Shown here: positions 1-6,427 of the stretch, in pieces
Position numbering within the stretch: the stretch's first letter is position 1
Layout of the letters: each line of letters begins with the position of its first letter
DNA from: JBFXEO01 sp050180015
GTDB taxonomy: Bacteria > Bacteroidota > Bacteroidia > Bacteroidales > Tenuifilaceae
Assembly: GCA_050180015.1 (NCBI GenBank)
Contig: JBFXEO010000112.1
Span: 1-9,246, forward strand
Direction of reading: 5' to 3'
DNA length: 9,246 nt
The notes under the pieces: model-generated
The model's input: the letters and a program-made list of their open reading frames with translations, nothing else
Database searches by the model: none
Told to the model about the DNA's origin: nothing
Program-made: the position numbers and the translations under genes

Positions 1-248
1 GTTATTTCTCCTCCCTTGTAAACAATAACAGGGGTGATTTCTATTATGGACTTCTTGTTGAAATAATTTGCAGGAATAGTACCTTAATTGGTAGCTTTCA
101 CCTTGTTGGCTGTTACTTCCATAGGGTTTGGGGTAACCTTTAAAGTAAAACCGGCAGGCAATTCCTTCATTTTTTCAACACCTCCACAAGCGCTTAATAG
201 TAAAGCGACAAGTGCGATGCTTGCGAATTTTAGACCTTTCATTTTCAT
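1..248 (-). pseudogene. OmpA-associated lipoprotein, N-terminal part, with in-frame stop; runs off the window
   Basis: Reading from ATG at 248, the frame gives a 54-residue lipoprotein N-terminus. It has a basic start (MKMKGLK), a hydrophobic stretch, and a lipobox LSAC with the lipidated Cys at residue 21. The mature part contains a VTPNPMEV segment. A TAA at 86-84 stops the frame. The same frame then stays open for 27 codons to the window edge and reads GTIPANYFNKK, later EITPV and YKGGE. From memory, this resembles the conserved N-terminal region of Bacteroidota OmpA-family lipoproteins, in which a VTPxPLE segment is followed by GTFPxKYFNKK and TPVLxYEGGE. The stop therefore falls inside a conserved domain, and no ATG or GTG in this frame restarts the rest within the window. 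ATG at 242 is an alternative start. The family call is inference; lipoprotein nature is clear. A sequencing error could also explain the stop. No acidic surface-export signal follows Cys21, so the product would probably stay periplasmic. Confidence 0.68.
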
Positions 249-293
249 ATCAAAATTGGTTAGTTGTTTTATTTTCGTAGCAATTTAACATTA

Positions 294-301
294 CAAACAT
301 A
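294..301 (-). promoter_or_regulatory. Candidate -7 promoter element for the lipoprotein gene
   Basis: Read on the minus strand this is TATGTTTG, an exact match to the Bacteroidota primary-sigma -7 consensus TAnnTTTG. It lies about 45 bases before the ATG at 248, a normal leader length. The upstream stretch is very T-rich and has no clear TTTG -33 box at the usual spacing, so only the -7 half is well supported. Confidence 0.45.
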
Positions 302-314
302 GCAATCTTTTTAT

Positions 315-352
315 TAAAAAAAAAATGTACCTGCTAAGATAGCTATTCTACA
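315..352 (-). terminator. Possible weak terminator after the deoxynucleoside kinase gene
   Basis: Just after the kinase stop codon the minus strand has a short hairpin (GCTA, loop TCT, TAGC), then an unstructured stretch, then ten consecutive T residues (325 to 316). The T tract is striking. The 4-bp stem is too weak for a textbook terminator and is not directly next to the T run, so this is only a candidate 3' end. Confidence 0.25.
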
Positions 353-982
353 TTAGAAAGTTACCCGATTAACACCTTTGTTGTAACTTTTATCAAAAAT
401 AACGTGCTTTAATTTTTGGTAGTCGCCTTCTCTTTCAACAAAATCAATTTCAGAGGTATCAATAACCAGGAATGTATAGTCGGGATGTTGCCTGAAAAAG
501 TCGAAGTAACCCTCGGTTAAGTTGTTCAGATAGGTGGGTGCTATGGTTTGCTCGTAAGCTCTTCCTCTTTTTTGAATATTTTGTAAAAGCCTGCTGGTGG
601 GTAGATGGAGGTAAACGTAGAGGTTTGGCCTGGGAAGAGTGCTATAAATGATGGTGAAAATTTGCTTGTACAGGTGTAACTCGTCTCCGGTGAGGGTATT
701 CTGGGCAAAGATAAGCGATTTTGTAAAGAAGTAATCGGCAATGGTAAAGCTATGGAATAGTGATCCCGTTCGTAGATCCACGTTGAGTTGCTTATACCTT
801 TCTGCCAAAAAGGAAAGTTCCAGCGGGAAGCTATACCTGTCCGGATTGGCATAAAATTTAGGCAGGAACGGGTTATCGGCAAATTGTTCTAGGATAAGGT
901 TTGCATTTAAATCGTTTGCTAGCATTGTGGCCAATGTTGTTTTACCCGCACCAATGTTTCCTTCAATTACAAGATATTGCAT
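353..982 (-). CDS. Deoxynucleoside kinase (dCK/dGK/TK2-like)
   Basis: This 209-residue protein is predicted to transfer the gamma-phosphate of ATP to a deoxyribonucleoside in the cytosolic salvage of DNA precursors. A Walker A P-loop, GNIGAGKT, lies at residues 8-15. The segment EQFADNPFL (32-40) carries the glutamate (E32) that acts as general base in this family. Arginine-rich KRGRAYE at 138-144 fits the LID region that closes over ATP. The usual DRS motif appears instead as ADYFF near D83, without the arginine; I believe this form occurs in other Bacteroidota kinases, but it makes the preferred nucleoside hard to predict. Length is normal for the family (about 200-220). In some Bacteroidota a relative is linked or fused to folK; no folK is present here. 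The POP terminator upstream and a candidate promoter at 1006-1013 suggest it is transcribed on its own. Family call is strong, substrate unknown. Confidence 0.92.
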   Translation of the reverse strand: MQYLVIEGNIGAGKTTLATMLANDLNANLILEQFADNPFLPKFYANPDRYSFPLELSFLAERYKQLNVDLRTGSLFHSFTIADYFFTKSLIFAQNTLTGDELHLYKQIFTIIYSTLPRPNLYVYLHLPTSRLLQNIQKRGRAYEQTIAPTYLNNLTEGYFDFFRQHPDYTFLVIDTSEIDFVEREGDYQKLKHVIFDKSYNKGVNRVTF

Positions 983-1005
983 GTTGGTTTCCCTATTAAA
1001 TGGTG

Positions 1006-1013
1006 CTAAGTTA
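1006..1013 (-). promoter_or_regulatory. Candidate -7 promoter element for the deoxynucleoside kinase
   Basis: The minus strand reads TAACTTAG, one mismatch from TAnnTTTG, and lies 23 bases before the kinase ATG at 982. It sits between that start and the preceding POP terminator, where a promoter is expected. There is no convincing -33 box, so support is modest. Confidence 0.3.
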
Positions 1014-1047
1014 AAAGAATAGCTGTAACCATTTACCTCCTGTTTAT

Positions 1048-1079
1048 AAAAAGGGTTAAGCCGTCTGCCTAACCCCTTT
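1048..1079 (-). terminator. Intrinsic terminator after the prolyl oligopeptidase gene
   Basis: On the minus strand, an imperfect stem of about 13 bp (arms AAAGGGGTTAGGC and GCTTAACCCTTTT, loop AGACG, two G-U pairs) ends in a run of five T residues. It begins 30 bases after the POP stop codon and lies upstream of the kinase gene, separating the two transcripts. Confidence 0.75.
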
Positions 1080-1109
1080 CAGAAAACTATGGTTGTTGGG
1101 TAGCATTCA

Positions 1110-3227
1110 CTATTGTTGAACCGCCATTTCCAGGTTGTAGAATATAAACGAGTATATATCAGTGTACTCATCAATCATCATTGATGTTGGTGTGCCGGCA
1201 CCATGCCCCGCACGTGTTTGAATCCGGATGATAGCGGGATTCTTTGCCCTTCTGTTCTTTTCCTGCATGGTAGCAATGTACTTGAATGAGTGTGCGGGCA
1301 CAACCCGGTCATCGTGGTCGGCGGTTGTTACCAGAATTGCCGGGTACTTAACCCCTTGCCGGATATTGTGAATGGGCGAATAGCGGTAGAGGTTCAGGAA
1401 CTGTATTGAATCTTCGCTGGAACCGTAATCGTTTACCCAGGCCCAGCCAATGGTAAACTTATGGAACCGTAGCATATCCATTACGCCAACTTGCGGTATG
1501 GCAACTTTGAAAAGATCAGGACGCTGGTTGGTAACGGCACCAATGAGCAACCCACCATTCGATCCTCCCTGTATGGCTAACTTTTTGGGCGATGTATATC
1601 TTTCCTTTATTAGGTATTCTGCGGCAGCAATGAAATCGTCAAAAACATTTTGCTTGTTAAGTTTTGTTCCGGCACGGTACCAGTTTTCGCCGTATTCTCC
1701 ACCGCCGCGTAGGTTTGCCATGGCAAATACACCGCCGTTCTCAAGCCAGAGTAAGCGTGCAGTGCTAAAGTATGGCATCATGCTGATGTTAAAACCACCG
1801 TATCCGTATAGCAGCGTCGGATTGTTACCATTCAGCGGCATTCCCTTTTTGTGTACAATAAACATTGGAACCTGCGTGCCATCCTTGCTGGTATAGAATA
1901 CCTGCTTGGTTTCGTAATCGTCAAAGTTGAAGTTGATCCCGGGTTTGAAGAATACTGTAGATTGATTTTTTTCGATGTTGTACTTGTAAATTACAGAGGG
2001 TACTGTAAACGACGAGAAGTTGTAAAAAGCAATGCTATCATTTATGGAACCGCTGATTCCGTTCATTGTTCCGGGTGCGGGGAATTCAATATCAGAAATT
2101 TTGTTGCCGTCCAGGTCGTAAACCTCCATTTTGCTTTTTGCGTCAACAATATAGCTGGCAACCACCTTTCCCCCAATTAATGAGCAGCTGCTTAGTACAT
2201 CCTTACGTTCCGGCAGCAGGTCTTTCCAGTTACCAACCTCAAGGCTATTGATGTTGATTTTAATTAACTTGTACTTGGGCGCTTTGTAGTTGGTTAAAAC
2301 TATGAGATGATCGTTTACATGATCGAGAATGGTGTATTCAAATTCAAACCCCGTGGTTAGCTGCGAAAAGTCAGCTCTTTTATCGGTAAGGTTCTTGATG
2401 TAAACAGAGTTCCCGTAGGTTGACTCGGTTTCGTAAATTATAAGGTATTTCTCATCATCGGTGGTTTGTGCGCTGTAGTTCCGTAACGGGTACTGCCTGT
2501 TGGCGAAGATGAGCTCATCGCTCTCCGGGTTGCTTCCAACAGTATGGTAGTAAACCTTATGGTTTTCATTGATGTTTGATAGCTCAGAGCCCTTGTTGGG
2601 GTTGTCGTATCTGCTGTAGAAAAACCCATTCTTATACCACGCTATCGACGAAAACTTCACCCACTTAATTTCATCGGCCAGGTTTTTGCCCGAGGCCATA
2701 TCCAGAACGTTTATTTTTTGCCAGTCGGAGCCGCCATCGTTGGTGGCATACGCCAGGTATTTACCATCGCGCGAGGGGGCTATGGTTGAAAGGGCAACCG
2801 TTCCATCCTCGCTGAATGTGTTGGGGTCCAGTAGTACTTTAGGTTCAGAATCCAGCGATTCCATGGTGTAAAGTATGCTCTGGTTTTGCAACCCATCCTT
2901 TTTGAAGAAGTAATACCTACCACCCTCCCTGACGGGAATACCCATTGATGTGTAATTCCATATCTCTGTCAGTCGATCTTTAATTTTTGAACGGAACGGA
3001 ATACTGTTTAAGTAGTTGAAGGTTACCTCGTTTTGTGCTTTTACCCATTCAAAAACTTCGGGCGATTTATCATCTTCTAGCCACCGGTACGGATCGGGAA
3101 CAGCTGTCCCAAAATAGTTATCTACAACATCTATCTTTTTGGTTTCGGGATATTTTACCCTATTACTGTTGCATGCAACAAATATCATTGGAACAAAGGC
3201 TATTAGTATTACCGCTAACTTTTTCAT
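1110..3227 (-). CDS. Prolyl oligopeptidase, S9A family, predicted lipoprotein
   Basis: This 705-residue serine peptidase is predicted to cleave short peptides after proline. It starts with a lipoprotein signal peptide ending in FVAC, with lipidated Cys19. The next residues (NSNR) lack the acidic signal that sends Bacteroidota lipoproteins to the surface, so a periplasm-facing membrane anchor is likely. The N-terminal prolyl-oligopeptidase motif DPYRWLED follows near residues 45-52. The middle of the protein should form the seven-bladed propeller that limits substrate size. The alpha/beta-hydrolase domain occupies about the last 230 residues. The catalytic triad by family comparison is Ser556 (in GGSNGG), Asp639 (first D of DDRVVP) and His675 (in AGHGAG); all are present. 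Length is typical of the family, and periplasmic S9A enzymes are known in Bacteroidota. The gene has its own promoter candidate and terminator, so it appears monocistronic. Very confident in family, moderately confident in location. Confidence 0.96.
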   Translation of the reverse strand: MKKLAVILIAFVPMIFVACNSNRVKYPETKKIDVVDNYFGTAVPDPYRWLEDDKSPEVFEWVKAQNEVTFNYLNSIPFRSKIKDRLTEIWNYTSMGIPVREGGRYYFFKKDGLQNQSILYTMESLDSEPKVLLDPNTFSEDGTVALSTIAPSRDGKYLAYATNDGGSDWQKINVLDMASGKNLADEIKWVKFSSIAWYKNGFFYSRYDNPNKGSELSNINENHKVYYHTVGSNPESDELIFANRQYPLRNYSAQTTDDEKYLIIYETESTYGNSVYIKNLTDKRADFSQLTTGFEFEYTILDHVNDHLIVLTNYKAPKYKLIKININSLEVGNWKDLLPERKDVLSSCSLIGGKVVASYIVDAKSKMEVYDLDGNKISDIEFPAPGTMNGISGSINDSIAFYNFSSFTVPSVIYKYNIEKNQSTVFFKPGINFNFDDYETKQVFYTSKDGTQVPMFIVHKKGMPLNGNNPTLLYGYGGFNISMMPYFSTARLLWLENGGVFAMANLRGGGEYGENWYRAGTKLNKQNVFDDFIAAAEYLIKERYTSPKKLAIQGGSNGGLLIGAVTNQRPDLFKVAIPQVGVMDMLRFHKFTIGWAWVNDYGSSEDSIQFLNLYRYSPIHNIRQGVKYPAILVTTADHDDRVVPAHSFKYIATMQEKNRRAKNPAIIRIQTRAGHGAGTPTSMMIDEYTDIYSFIFYNLEMAVQQ

Positions 3228-3261
3228 TGTTTGATATTTAACTTTAAGTTAAGTATAACCA

Positions 3262-3269
3262 CAAATGTA
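3262..3269 (-). promoter_or_regulatory. Candidate -7 promoter element for the prolyl oligopeptidase gene
   Basis: The minus strand reads TACATTTG, an exact match to TAnnTTTG, 34 bases before the ATG at 3227. About 20 bases upstream is a T-rich GTTTT stretch that may serve as the -33 region. This is the best-placed promoter candidate in the 3228-3498 gap. Confidence 0.5.
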
Positions 3270-3299
3270 CATAAATTTATTAAAACAGCTTTGTTTTGT

Positions 3300-3455
3300 C
3301 AATAAATTATCAGTTTTTGCTGGTACGCTGGCCCTTTTAGCGGGGTGAACCTAAAGTTTCTTAAGGGGGTACACGGTTTAGGGTTGATGACCCTGGCTGG
3401 AGGGTATGATATTAGTAAAGTGAGGTTGCGGTGTTTTATTTGATTTAGCCTTTTA
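3300..3455. other. Intergenic stretch without a recognisable gene (between pnp and POP)
   Basis: Between the pnp terminator and the POP promoter lies a stretch visibly richer in G+C than the other intergenic DNA here. It has small inverted repeats, for example GGGT(TGATG)ACCC near 3384-3396 and CGCT/AGCG at 3326-3342. I see no ORF of useful length with a plausible start, no tRNA or rRNA pattern, and no terminator-like U run. It could be a decayed gene, a small RNA or plain spacer. Confidence 0.4.
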
Positions 3456-3464
3456 ATATAAACA

Positions 3465-3492
3465 GTAAAGGGAATCTCAAGATTCCCTTTAC
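3465..3492 (-). terminator. Intrinsic terminator after pnp, perfect 12-bp stem-loop
   Basis: The arms GTAAAGGGAATC and GATTCCCTTTAC pair without mismatch around a 4-base loop (TTGA on the minus strand). The stem begins 6 bases after the pnp stop codon. The following minus-strand sequence, TGTTTATATT, is only moderately T-rich, so termination may be less abrupt than usual, but the stem would also protect the 3' end of the transcript. Confidence 0.75.
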
Positions 3493-3498
3493 CTGTAT

Positions 3499-5637
3499 TT
3501 ATTCTGACTCTTTTTTCTTAGAGTCGGGTTTGTCTAGCAGTATTTTTCTCGAAAGTTTGAGCTTGCCTGTTTTTTTATCAATTTCGATAAGTTTAACTTC
3601 AACAGTATCGCCTTCTTTCAACACATCTTCTACTTTCTCAACCCGCTTCCAATCAATTTCTGAGATGTGTAAAAGTCCGTCCCTGTTAGGCATTATCTCT
3701 ATAAATGCCCCAAAAGGCATGATGGATTTTACTTTACCGCGATATATCTCACCTACTTCGGGAACGGCAACTATGCCTTTAATCCATTTTACAGCAGCAG
3801 TAATGCTGTCTGCAGTATCAGCAAATACGCTCACCATACCATGATTGTTGATTTCTTCAATAGTGATAGTGGTTGATGTTTCGCGTTGAATTTCCTGGAT
3901 TACCTTGCCACCAGGCCCAATCACGGCTCCGATGGAATCGCGAGGAATGCTAAACTGCTCAATTCTTGGTGCATGAGGTTTGAATTCAGCACGAGGTTTT
4001 GCAATGGTTTCAAGAATTTTTCCTAAAATGTGCATTCTGCCTTCATGTGCCTGATTCAAAGCTTTGGCAAGGACTTCGTATGAAAGGCCTTCAACCTTTA
4101 TATCCATTTGTGTGGCCGTGATGCCATCGCGTGTACCGGCAACTTTGAAATCCATGTCACCCAGGTGGTCTTCATCGCCAAGAATATCTGAAAGGACTGC
4201 GAACCGGTTTGAGCCTTTTTCGGTGATAAGACCCATCGCTATACCTGAAACAGGTTTCTTAATTTGAATACCGGCATCCATAAGCGCCAGTGTACCGGCA
4301 CAAACGGTTGCCATCGATGATGAGCCGTTCGATTCAAGAATATCGCTCACGACACGGATTGCGTATGGATTTTCGTCGGGGTGAGGTATAATATTCTTCA
4401 ATGCCCGATGGGCAAGGTTGCCATGTCCAATTTCTCGGCGGCTAACACCTCTCGAAGCCTTCGCTTCTCCAGTGGAGAAAGGGGGGAAGTTGTAGTGTAG
4501 GGTGAATTTCTCGGTTCCCTTCATTAGCACTTCATCAATAATTTTTTCATCGAGCTTGGTTCCAATGGTTACAGTGGTTAGCGACTGAGTTTCCCCACGG
4601 GTGAATACCGCTGAACCGTGGGCCATTGGGAGATAGTCAACCTCGCACCAGATGGGACGTATCTCGTTAGTTTTCCTGCCATCAAGCCTAACGCCTTCAT
4701 CCAAAATCATATTACGCATGGCTTCCTTTTCAACCGCGTGGTAGTAGCGGTTTACAAGAAATGATTTTGCGCTGCGCTCTTCCTCTGGAAAGGTATCTAT
4801 AAATGCCTGTTTTATGGCATCGAAAGCTACAGCTCGTTCCTGTTTGGGTAGTACCGATTTTGCAACAGTATATACCTTGTTGTAACAGAACTCGTGAACT
4901 TTTGCTTTTAAGTCCTCGTCGTTGGTTTCGTGGCAGTACTGACGTTTAACCACTCCAATTTCCTTGGCCAGTTCAATTTGTGCAAGGCACTGGGGCTTTA
5001 TGGCATCGTGGGCAAATTTTATGGCCTCAAGCATTTCGGCTTCCGAAACTTCCTTTAGTTCACCTTCAACCATAAGGATGTTGTCGTAGGTTGCCCCTAC
5101 AATCATGTCAATGTCGGCTTCTTCAACCTCTTTAAATGTTGGATTTATGACAAGTTTCCCCTTTACGCGGGCAACGCGTACCTCGGATATTGGGCCATGG
5201 AAAGGGACATCGGAAACGGCAAGTGCTGCCGAAGCGGCCAAACCCGCCAGCGAGTCGGGCATGATGTCCTTCTCCGCTGAAATGAGGTTAACCGTAACAA
5301 ATGTTTCGGCGTGGTAATCTTCGGGAAAAAGGGGGCGTAGTGCCCTATCCACAAGCCTGGCCACTAAAACTTCGTAGTCCGATGGTTTTGCCTCGCGTTT
5401 CATAAAACCACCCGGGAAACGCCCGCTGGCAGCGAATTTTTCCTTGTAATCCACGCTAAGTGGCATAAAATCTACATCTTCTTTTGCTTCCTGAGCGCTT
5501 ACAACTGTAGCGAGAAGCATGGTTTTACCCATTGTTAGTACAACCGAACCGTGGGCTTGCTTTGCCAGCTTGCCTGTTTCGAGGGTAATGGTTCGTCCAT
5601 CCCCAAGTTCGATTGTTTTTGTGAAAACTTTAAGCAT
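3499..5637 (-). CDS. pnp: Polyribonucleotide nucleotidyltransferase (PNPase)
   Basis: This 712-residue enzyme degrades RNA from the 3' end with phosphate, releasing nucleoside diphosphates, and can also add tails. Full domain order is visible: RNase PH domain 1 (about 10-145), the alpha-helical linker domain (about 150-235), RNase PH domain 2 (about 315-545), KH domain (about 558-620) with GPGGK at 574-578, and S1 domain (about 628-697). The active-site segment SNGSSSM lies at 436-442, and the metal-binding aspartates corresponding to E. coli D486 and D492 are D488 and D494 in GDEDHLGDMDF. The loop known as FFRR in E. coli reads FMKR here (78-81). The C-terminus is short and lysine-rich. It forms a trimer in the cytosol. 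It follows rpsO, as in many bacteria, but the rpsO terminator, a candidate promoter at 5731-5738 and a leader hairpin suggest its own transcription unit. Confidence 0.99.
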   Translation of the reverse strand: MLKVFTKTIELGDGRTITLETGKLAKQAHGSVVLTMGKTMLLATVVSAQEAKEDVDFMPLSVDYKEKFAASGRFPGGFMKREAKPSDYEVLVARLVDRALRPLFPEDYHAETFVTVNLISAEKDIMPDSLAGLAASAALAVSDVPFHGPISEVRVARVKGKLVINPTFKEVEEADIDMIVGATYDNILMVEGELKEVSEAEMLEAIKFAHDAIKPQCLAQIELAKEIGVVKRQYCHETNDEDLKAKVHEFCYNKVYTVAKSVLPKQERAVAFDAIKQAFIDTFPEEERSAKSFLVNRYYHAVEKEAMRNMILDEGVRLDGRKTNEIRPIWCEVDYLPMAHGSAVFTRGETQSLTTVTIGTKLDEKIIDEVLMKGTEKFTLHYNFPPFSTGEAKASRGVSRREIGHGNLAHRALKNIIPHPDENPYAIRVVSDILESNGSSSMATVCAGTLALMDAGIQIKKPVSGIAMGLITEKGSNRFAVLSDILGDEDHLGDMDFKVAGTRDGITATQMDIKVEGLSYEVLAKALNQAHEGRMHILGKILETIAKPRAEFKPHAPRIEQFSIPRDSIGAVIGPGGKVIQEIQRETSTTITIEEINNHGMVSVFADTADSITAAVKWIKGIVAVPEVGEIYRGKVKSIMPFGAFIEIMPNRDGLLHISEIDWKRVEKVEDVLKEGDTVEVKLIEIDKKTGKLKLSRKILLDKPDSKKKESE

Positions 5638-5683
5638 ACTTTAATTTAATTGTAGTAATAAGTTTTTACCCGGTTAGCTGTTT

Positions 5684-5724
5684 AAAAAACAGAACAGAGG
5701 ATTACACCGAGTTTCCTCTGTTCT
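5684..5724 (-). promoter_or_regulatory. Hairpin with U run in the pnp leader (attenuator, processing site or second terminator)
   Basis: On the minus strand, AGAACAGAGGA and TCCTCTGTTCT form a perfect 11-bp stem with a 12-base loop, followed by G and six T residues (5689-5684). It has the form of an intrinsic terminator but lies 46 bases before the pnp start and downstream of the stronger rpsO terminator. It could be a backup terminator for rpsO read-through, an attenuator, or a double-stranded processing site analogous to the RNase III site in the E. coli pnp leader. The structure is seen directly; its role is inference. Confidence 0.65.
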
Positions 5725-5730
5725 ATTGTG

Positions 5731-5738
5731 TAAATATA
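5731..5738 (-). promoter_or_regulatory. Candidate -7 promoter element for pnp
   Basis: The minus strand reads TATATTTA, one mismatch from TAnnTTTG, with a T-rich stretch (the U tract of the rpsO terminator) about 18-20 bases upstream where a -33 box would sit. Transcription from here would start near 5725, right at the base of the leader hairpin. Confidence 0.3.
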
Positions 5739-5747
5739 GTGATTTAT

Positions 5748-5776
5748 AAAAAAAGGCAATTTTATAATTGCCTTTT
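5748..5776 (-). terminator. Intrinsic terminator after rpsO
   Basis: The arms AAAAGGCAATT and AATTGCCTTTT form an 11-bp stem with a 4-base loop, followed on the minus strand by a run of seven T residues that overlaps the last bases of the stem. It begins 6 bases after the rpsO stop codon. This is the clearest terminator in the window. Confidence 0.85.
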
Positions 5777-5782
5777 GAATTT

Positions 5783-6055
5783 TTACTTTCTCAAGTTTAA
5801 TGCTTTTACAACGCCTCGGTACCTTTCAATATCGTTCTCCTTTAAATAGTCAAGTAGTCTTCTCCGTTTCCCTACCAGCTTTAAGAGCGAACGCTGTGTA
5901 CCATAATCTTTCCTATGTGTTTTCAGATGCTCTGTAAGATGGTTGATACGGTAGGAGAATAACGCAATCTGGCTTTCAGGTGAACCAGTGTCGGTATTAG
6001 ACTTTCCGTAATCCCTAAAAATCTCTTGTTTTTTTTCTGCCGTCAAATAATTCAT
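5783..6055 (-). CDS. rpsO: Small ribosomal subunit protein S15
   Basis: The 90-residue product matches S15 in length and sequence throughout. It has the N-terminal LTAEKKQEI segment, the conserved DTGSPESQIA stretch (about residues 22-31), the LTEHLKTHRKDYGTQRSL helix-turn region and the basic GKRRRLLDYL segment (about 63-72). S15 binds 16S rRNA early and nucleates assembly of the 30S platform. In E. coli it also represses its own translation at an mRNA pseudoknot; no such element can be claimed in the short leader here. An exact -7 promoter element lies upstream and a strong terminator directly downstream. pnp follows, conserving the common rpsO-pnp order. Confidence 0.99.
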   Translation of the reverse strand: MNYLTAEKKQEIFRDYGKSNTDTGSPESQIALFSYRINHLTEHLKTHRKDYGTQRSLLKLVGKRRRLLDYLKENDIERYRGVVKALNLRK

Positions 6056-6098
6056 AACACTGATAATTAGTGGGTAGATAAACTCTTATTTTGAGGTG

Positions 6099-6106
6099 CA
6101 AAGATA
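6099..6106 (-). promoter_or_regulatory. Candidate -7 promoter element for rpsO
   Basis: The minus strand reads TATCTTTG, an exact match to TAnnTTTG, 43 bases before the rpsO ATG at 6055. Transcription starting a few bases downstream would give a leader of about 35-40 bases. The region upstream is strongly A+T-rich; the -33 box is not clear. Confidence 0.55.
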
Positions 6107-6427
6107 AAACCTTTTTTTATAAAATATTCAGTATTGTAAATATTTTAAAAGGTGAGTTCAATTTTTGATTTTTTAAAGCACTACCGTTCAATGCAATGGA
6201 GTGTTAATTATTTTATTTTTTATTCTTTAGAAATGGATTGTACTGTGGGGGCCGCATAAAAATGGGTTATGTTTTAAAAGCGTCAATTACGGAGTAGGTG
6301 TTGAGTGAATGCCAGATTATTTTTGATGGCGGTGAATACTGTGGGTAATAAGATATGGCATTGGATTTCGGTTCACATTCCGTTTCTGGCATGCGGGGTT
6401 TAATACAGATGACTAATAGCTATAATT
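6107..6427. other. Intergenic stretch between the RmlD-like gene and the rpsO promoter
   Basis: This is the longest non-coding stretch in the window. The rpsO-proximal half is very A+T-rich. The half next to the RmlD-like gene is less so, with a 9-base direct repeat (TACTGTGGG at 6241-6249 and 6337-6345) and a 7-base inverted repeat (ATGCCAG at 6309-6315, CTGGCAT at 6386-6392). A 41-codon frame from ATG at 6392 to TAA at 6267 on the minus strand has no supporting features. I see no RNA gene and no clear terminator for the upstream cluster. Confidence 0.45.

Noticed and set aside
88..288. Plus-strand 66-codon frame over the lipoprotein gene
   Set aside because: It is antisense to a gene with a clear signal peptide and promoter element, and its translation shows no recognisable features.
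1450..1896. Plus-strand 148-codon frame inside the prolyl oligopeptidase gene
   Set aside because: It lies opposite the conserved catalytic domain of POP and is a by-product of that coding sequence; the translation has no family resemblance.
3238..3252. Inverted repeat TTAACT-TTA-AGTTAA in the POP leader, considered as an operator
   Set aside because: The arms are six A+T-rich bases in an A+T-rich spacer, easily expected by chance, and no regulator is identifiable.
6241..6392. Direct repeat TACTGTGGG and inverted repeat ATGCCAG/CTGGCAT, considered as a mobile-element end or attachment site
   Set aside because: Repeats are short, unevenly spaced and not associated with an integrase, transposase, tRNA or target duplication.
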